8,876 nucleotides of DNA, from NCBI GenBank assembly GCA_050945915.1, contig JBMNTV010000066.1:1-8876 (forward strand), in the 5' to 3' direction. This DNA comes from CALNBC01 sp050945915 (GTDB lineage: Bacteria; Bacillota; Clostridia; Christensenellales; CALWSW01). The notes below the pieces were generated by a model. The model ran no database searches, had not been told where the DNA came from, and worked only from the letters and a program-made list of their open reading frames with translations. This document shows, in pieces, positions 6,497 through 8,876 of this stretch (the first letter of the stretch is position 1; every line of letters begins with the position of its first letter). The position numbers were made by a program, and so were the translations under genes.

Positions 6497-7433
6497 TTTG
6501 CGTCGTCCTTAGCACAAAGTCCAGAAGTGTTTCAGCAGCCGTGACCAGCCTGGGGCTGGGTCGGGAGATCATATCCGCGTCCGCCTGGAAGACGGCCTGA
6601 TTCCTGATGGCCTTCATGCCCTGCCAGCCGGTGCGGGAAAGAATTTCTTCCACCGGGGTTGGGCCTTCTCCGAAGTACATGGTGATGGTCACGATATAGT
6701 CGGGGTCCCTGGCGATGACCTGTTCCTCTGAAATCTCCGACCAGCCGGAAATGTCGGCAAAGGCGTTCTTCAAGCCGAGCAAACCGCAAAGCTCATCCAT
6801 GAAGGTGCCGCTTCCGGCGGTCCACAGCCCGTATTCAAGGGACGAAACTTCAAAGTAAACCGTCTTTTCACCGAGTTTCGCTTCCTTTGCTTCGGCTGCG
6901 ATCTCTTGAAAAGAACGCTTCATGGATTCGACGACGCCCCAAGCTTCTTCAGCTTTGCCGGTCGCCGCGCCGATCAACTCGATCGCAGTATACACTTCGT
7001 CGATCCTGTTTGCCGCGGAAATGATCACTTGGATCCCCGCCTGCTCAAACAGCGGAATGTTCTCGTCAGGCTTGTGCATCGGGCCCATGATGACGAGATC
7101 CGGCGAAAGGGCGATCACCTGCTCCGGGTCGATCACATCCGAAGGTACGGCAGGAACAGAACTCACGTCCTCCGGATAGTTGCAGTACTCCCCGCGACCG
7201 ATCACGTCATCTTCTGCGCCGATGGCGTATAGGATTTCACAGTCCGCAGGGTTGATGACCACAATCCTTTCGGGCGGGGAATCAAAAGCGACTTCTCTTC
7301 CCGCCATGTCCGTCACCGTGATCGCGCCTTCCCCCCGCTTCTTTTTCGGGGCGCTGGCGCAGCCGGTCAGCGCGGCGAAAAGCAGCACCGACGCCAATCC
7401 CAGCATCACAGCCCACAGCTTGCTTCTTTTCAT
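6480..7433 (-). CDS. btuF: Cobalamin/corrinoid-binding lipoprotein (BtuF-type)
   Basis: A 317-residue substrate-binding protein that captures the ligand outside the cell and delivers it to the permease. The signal peptide ends in a lipobox LTGC with Cys25 as the lipidated residue, followed by a short basic linker (APKKKRGEG). The mature part has the type III (helical-backbone) binding-protein layout: ITVTDMAGREVAFDSPPERIVV at the start, GRGEYCNYPEDVSSVPAV, a DPEQVIALSPDLVI segment, a central helix, and the second lobe with YFEVSSLEYGLWTAGSGTFMDELCGLLGL and SEEQVIARDPDYIVTI. The ATG at 7433 has AAAGGAG about six nt upstream. It is first in the operon, behind a 330-nt leader with a cobalamin riboswitch, which is the main ground for calling the substrate B12 rather than iron-siderophore or haem. 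Confidence 0.9.
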   Translation of the reverse strand: MKRSKLWAVMLGLASVLLFAALTGCASAPKKKRGEGAITVTDMAGREVAFDSPPERIVVINPADCEILYAIGAEDDVIGRGEYCNYPEDVSSVPAVPSDVIDPEQVIALSPDLVIMGPMHKPDENIPLFEQAGIQVIISAANRIDEVYTAIELIGAATGKAEEAWGVVESMKRSFQEIAAEAKEAKLGEKTVYFEVSSLEYGLWTAGSGTFMDELCGLLGLKNAFADISGWSEISEEQVIARDPDYIVTITMYFGEGPTPVEEILSRTGWQGMKAIRNQAVFQADADMISRPSPRLVTAAETLLDFVLRTTQSEDAA

Positions 7434-7496
7434 ATCTTTCTCCTTTAAGCGTTATTTGCCAAGTCGGTTAAACTAGCCGTCCATGGCAGGAAACGC

Positions 7497-7522
7497 AAAA
7501 TGCGCCCCTGCAAAAGGGCGCA
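7497..7522 (-). terminator. Intrinsic terminator in the riboswitch expression platform
   Basis: On the minus strand TGCGCCC (7522-7516), an eight-nt loop and GGGCGCA (7507-7501) form a 7-bp GC-rich stem, followed by TTTT and then a T-rich stretch (TTTTGCGTTT). It lies about 55 nt after the aptamer and 64 nt before the btuF start, so it is well placed to stop leader transcription when cobalamin is bound. The T run is short, so efficiency is uncertain. Confidence 0.6.
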
Positions 7523-7528
7523 CCTGTG

Positions 7529-7545
7529 GCGCGTCATTGACGCGC
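7529..7545 (-). promoter_or_regulatory. GC-rich hairpin between aptamer and terminator
   Basis: GCGCGTC, a three-nt loop and GACGCGC make a perfect 7-bp stem directly before the leader terminator. Its GCGC-rich arms could also pair with the terminator arms (both contain GCGC), so it is a candidate antiterminator component or the P13-like element of the riboswitch. The loop does not obviously complement the aptamer L5 sequence. Confidence 0.4.
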
Positions 7546-7577
7546 AAAAGCGATTCCCAATCCCCAGGGTGAAAGGG

Positions 7578-7747
7578 TGTGTAAACAGGTCTCCCGGCTT
7601 GGCTTCATCCTACTAAGGCGCCTTCCCGCAGGATCTTGCAGTGGCCTTTTGCCCTTTCGTCAGCTTCACGGTTACTGGGATAGCCCGGAATTCTCATTCG
7701 TGTTCCCTTGGCGGCAGTCCGCCAGCGCTGTTATGCGCGGATACACA
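7578..7747 (-). promoter_or_regulatory. Cobalamin riboswitch aptamer
   Basis: Read on the minus strand, this 170-nt leader segment carries the conserved blocks of the cobalamin riboswitch in order. They are AAGGGAAC, AGAATTCCGGGCTATCCCAG, GTAACCGTGAAGCTGACGAA, GGCCACTGC (the L5 region), GGGAAGGCG, TTAGTAGGATGAAGCC, and the B12 box AGCCGGGAGACCTG. The closing P1 helix can be drawn as TGTGTA (7747-7742) with TACACA (7583-7578). The family binds adenosyl- or other cobalamins and normally lowers expression of B12 transport or synthesis genes. Here it precedes btuF by about 145 nt, with a terminator in between. Which cobalamin form is preferred cannot be decided by eye. Confidence 0.93.
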
Positions 7748-7769
7748 TGCTTGGTATTTCGTTTTCTTC

Positions 7770-7798
7770 ATTTTAATACGAGTTTCTTGATCCGTCAA
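7770..7798 (-). promoter_or_regulatory. Sigma-A promoter of the btuFCD operon
   Basis: On the minus strand TTGACG (7798-7793), a 17-nt spacer and TAAAAT (7775-7770) give a near-consensus housekeeping promoter. Transcription would begin near 7763, just before the riboswitch P1 helix, and so include the whole aptamer. Confidence 0.75.
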
Positions 7799-7845
7799 AC
7801 CATCTTTCTTTGTAGCAGAATGATTTTGATCGCGCTGTGGAAAGG

Positions 7846-7875
7846 AAAAAGCGGGGGTTTTCGCGTTACCCCCGC
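7846..7875 (-). terminator. Intrinsic terminator after scpB
   Basis: On the minus strand an 8-bp perfect stem (GCGGGGGT at 7875-7868 and ACCCCCGC at 7858-7851) with a nine-nt loop is followed by five T (7850-7846). It sits 19 nt after the scpB stop and separates the scp operon from the btu promoter. Confidence 0.9.
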
Positions 7876-7894
7876 CTGGATGATCCCAGTTTTC

Positions 7895-8452
7895 TCAGTC
7901 AAGTTTGAAGGATTCCTGCTGCTGGGAGTTCAGGATCTCCTCCCTCCTTGGCAGTTCGCTCAAGCTGCTCAGGCCAAAGTGGATGAGGAACTTCTCGGTG
8001 GTGCCGAAAAGCGACGGCCTGCCAACGGTGTTCTTCCTTCCGGTAATGTCGATCAACCCCGCTTGCAGCAGCTGGTTGATGGCGTATTCGCAGCGAACGC
8101 CCCGGATCGCTTCGATCTCGGCCCTGGTGATGGGCTGCTTGTACGCGATGATCGAAAGGGTTTCCAGCATCGCCTGGGAAAGATTCTTCGAGCGCACAGG
8201 CTGAAGCAGCCGTTCGACATGTTCCGACCACTCCGGGTTTGTGCAAAGCTGCACTTTATCATCCACAAAGCGGATCAAAAGACCGGAGTCTCCCTCCGAA
8301 TACTTTTTGCTGAGGGCTTCGACAGCAGCCAGCACCGCGGATCGGTCGACTTCCAGAACGTCCGCCAGATCCCCCACCGCCACCGGGTCCCCGGCGACAA
8401 ACAGCATAGCCTCGACAGCCGCGCTGATTCGCGGAAGCTCCATTCCGATCAT
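7895..8452 (-). CDS. scpB: Segregation and condensation protein B
   Basis: A 185-residue cytoplasmic kleisin-interacting protein; ScpB dimers bind ScpA, which bridges the SMC heads in the bacterial condensin that organises and separates chromosomes. Two winged-helix units can be seen, about 8-82 and about 88-162. Family marks are ISAAVEAMLFVAGDPV near the start, LSQAMLETLSIIAYKQPITRAEIEAIRGV at 91-119 and the highly conserved GRPSLFGTTEKFLIHFGL at 144-161. Length is typical. The ATG at 8452 has a GGGGAGGGG ribosome site and overlaps the scpA stop in ATGA; a second ATG at 8443 is possible but fits the ribosome site less well. A terminator follows, so it is the last gene of its operon. Confidence 0.96.
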   Translation of the reverse strand: MIGMELPRISAAVEAMLFVAGDPVAVGDLADVLEVDRSAVLAAVEALSKKYSEGDSGLLIRFVDDKVQLCTNPEWSEHVERLLQPVRSKNLSQAMLETLSIIAYKQPITRAEIEAIRGVRCEYAINQLLQAGLIDITGRKNTVGRPSLFGTTEKFLIHFGLSSLSELPRREEILNSQQQESFKLD

Positions 8453-8876
8453 TCCAACCCCTCCCCGCCGCGATCCGCAATGGCGATCACAATATCGCCG
8501 AACAGCTCCTTCTGTTCCGCCGTAGCCACTCCGTTGGCCAAAAGCTCCAAAAGCGCCATAAACGTCACGATGCGTTCCAACTTCGGAGATTCCGCTGAGA
8601 AAAGCTCCAAAAAACGGACGCTCCCCTTTGTTTTCAGGATGGATTCCAGGTGTTCGAGCTTTTCCCCGATATTGTACGCATCCCGATTGATCCTGCGGAC
8701 TGCGCTCGCCTGCTCCCCAGTGCCGGAACGCAGCAAAAGCTTCATGAAAGCTTCGTATAGAGCGTCCGCCGAGACACCGTCCAGATCCACCCGCGGCGGC
8801 TGCTGGGGAAACTCCTCCGGCAGCCGGAAAAACAGGCGGTCCGCGTCAGCCTTGAGAGCAGAAAGCTCCTCCGACG
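8449..8876 (-). CDS. scpA: Segregation and condensation protein A (C-terminal part)
   Basis: The frame is open to the right edge and supplies the last 141 residues. It matches the kleisin ScpA: a DRLFFRLPEEFPQQPPRVDLDGVSADALYEAFMKLL segment from the central region, then the conserved C-terminal winged helix that contacts the SMC head, with YNIGEKLEHLESILKTKGSVRFLELF, LERIVTFMALLELL and the ending ELFGDIVIAI. The true start lies outside the window; a GTG at 8790 is an internal valine codon in the family alignment sense, not a start. The stop overlaps the scpB start by four bases, indicating coupled translation of partners that form one complex. Confidence 0.93.
   Translation of the reverse strand, partial: SEELSALKADADRLFFRLPEEFPQQPPRVDLDGVSADALYEAFMKLLLRSGTGEQASAVRRINRDAYNIGEKLEHLESILKTKGSVRFLELFSAESPKLERIVTFMALLELLANGVATAEQKELFGDIVIAIADRGGEGLE

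Noticed and set aside
5946..6512. Plus-strand open frame of 188 codons
   Set aside because: It is antisense to the btuC permease and has no domain or ribosome-site support.
4689..7433. Iron-siderophore or haem transporter as the function of the ABC genes
   Set aside because: The protein families alone would allow it, but the cobalamin riboswitch directly upstream makes a corrinoid substrate much more likely.
7434..7577. Small gene in the leader before btuF
   Set aside because: The stretch is filled with hairpins of the expression platform and has no start with a ribosome site and a credible reading frame.

Overview
The window looks like a chromosomal core region of a moderately GC-rich Firmicute, most likely in the Clostridia. 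The evidence is the gene set (scpA-scpB, a DacF-type D,D-carboxypeptidase, a WalRK/PhoPR-like two-component system with a GerMN partner), the strong AGGAGG-type ribosome sites, several TTG/GTG starts, ATGA-coupled operons and intrinsic terminators. I see no phage, IS element, CRISPR array, tRNA or rRNA.

Layout from left to right. (1) 1-2926, minus strand: a three-gene operon of response regulator, sensor kinase and a membrane-anchored GerMN-domain protein that runs off the left edge. (2) 2927-3131: a compact divergent control region with two extended -10 promoters facing apart. It has two sets of short direct repeats placed around the -35 and +1 of the plus-strand promoter. (3) 3132-4523, plus strand: a secreted, membrane-anchored D-Ala-D-Ala carboxypeptidase with its own terminator. 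(4) 4689-7433, minus strand: a complete ABC importer of the BtuFCD type (lipoprotein, permease, ATPase). (5) 7434-7894: its long leader, with a sigma-A promoter, a cobalamin riboswitch aptamer and a downstream intrinsic terminator, followed by the terminator of the next operon. (6) 7895-8876, minus strand: scpB and the 3' part of scpA, which runs off the right edge.

How the genes work together. The two-component system and the divergent carboxypeptidase suggest cell-envelope homeostasis, with the GerMN protein as a possible accessory of the kinase; this is inference. The importer is assigned to vitamin B12/corrinoids because its genes lie directly behind a cobalamin riboswitch: when B12 is plentiful the leader should terminate or otherwise shut off expression. 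ScpA and ScpB are the non-SMC subunits of the bacterial condensin. Nearly all genes are translationally coupled: three ATGA junctions (scpA-scpB, btuC-btuD, kinase-GerMN) and two 17-nt overlaps entered by TTG or GTG starts (regulator-kinase, btuF-btuC).

I found no wholly unknown system. The least explained parts are the repeat-rich divergent promoter region, the GerMN gene in the two-component operon, and the expression platform of the riboswitch.
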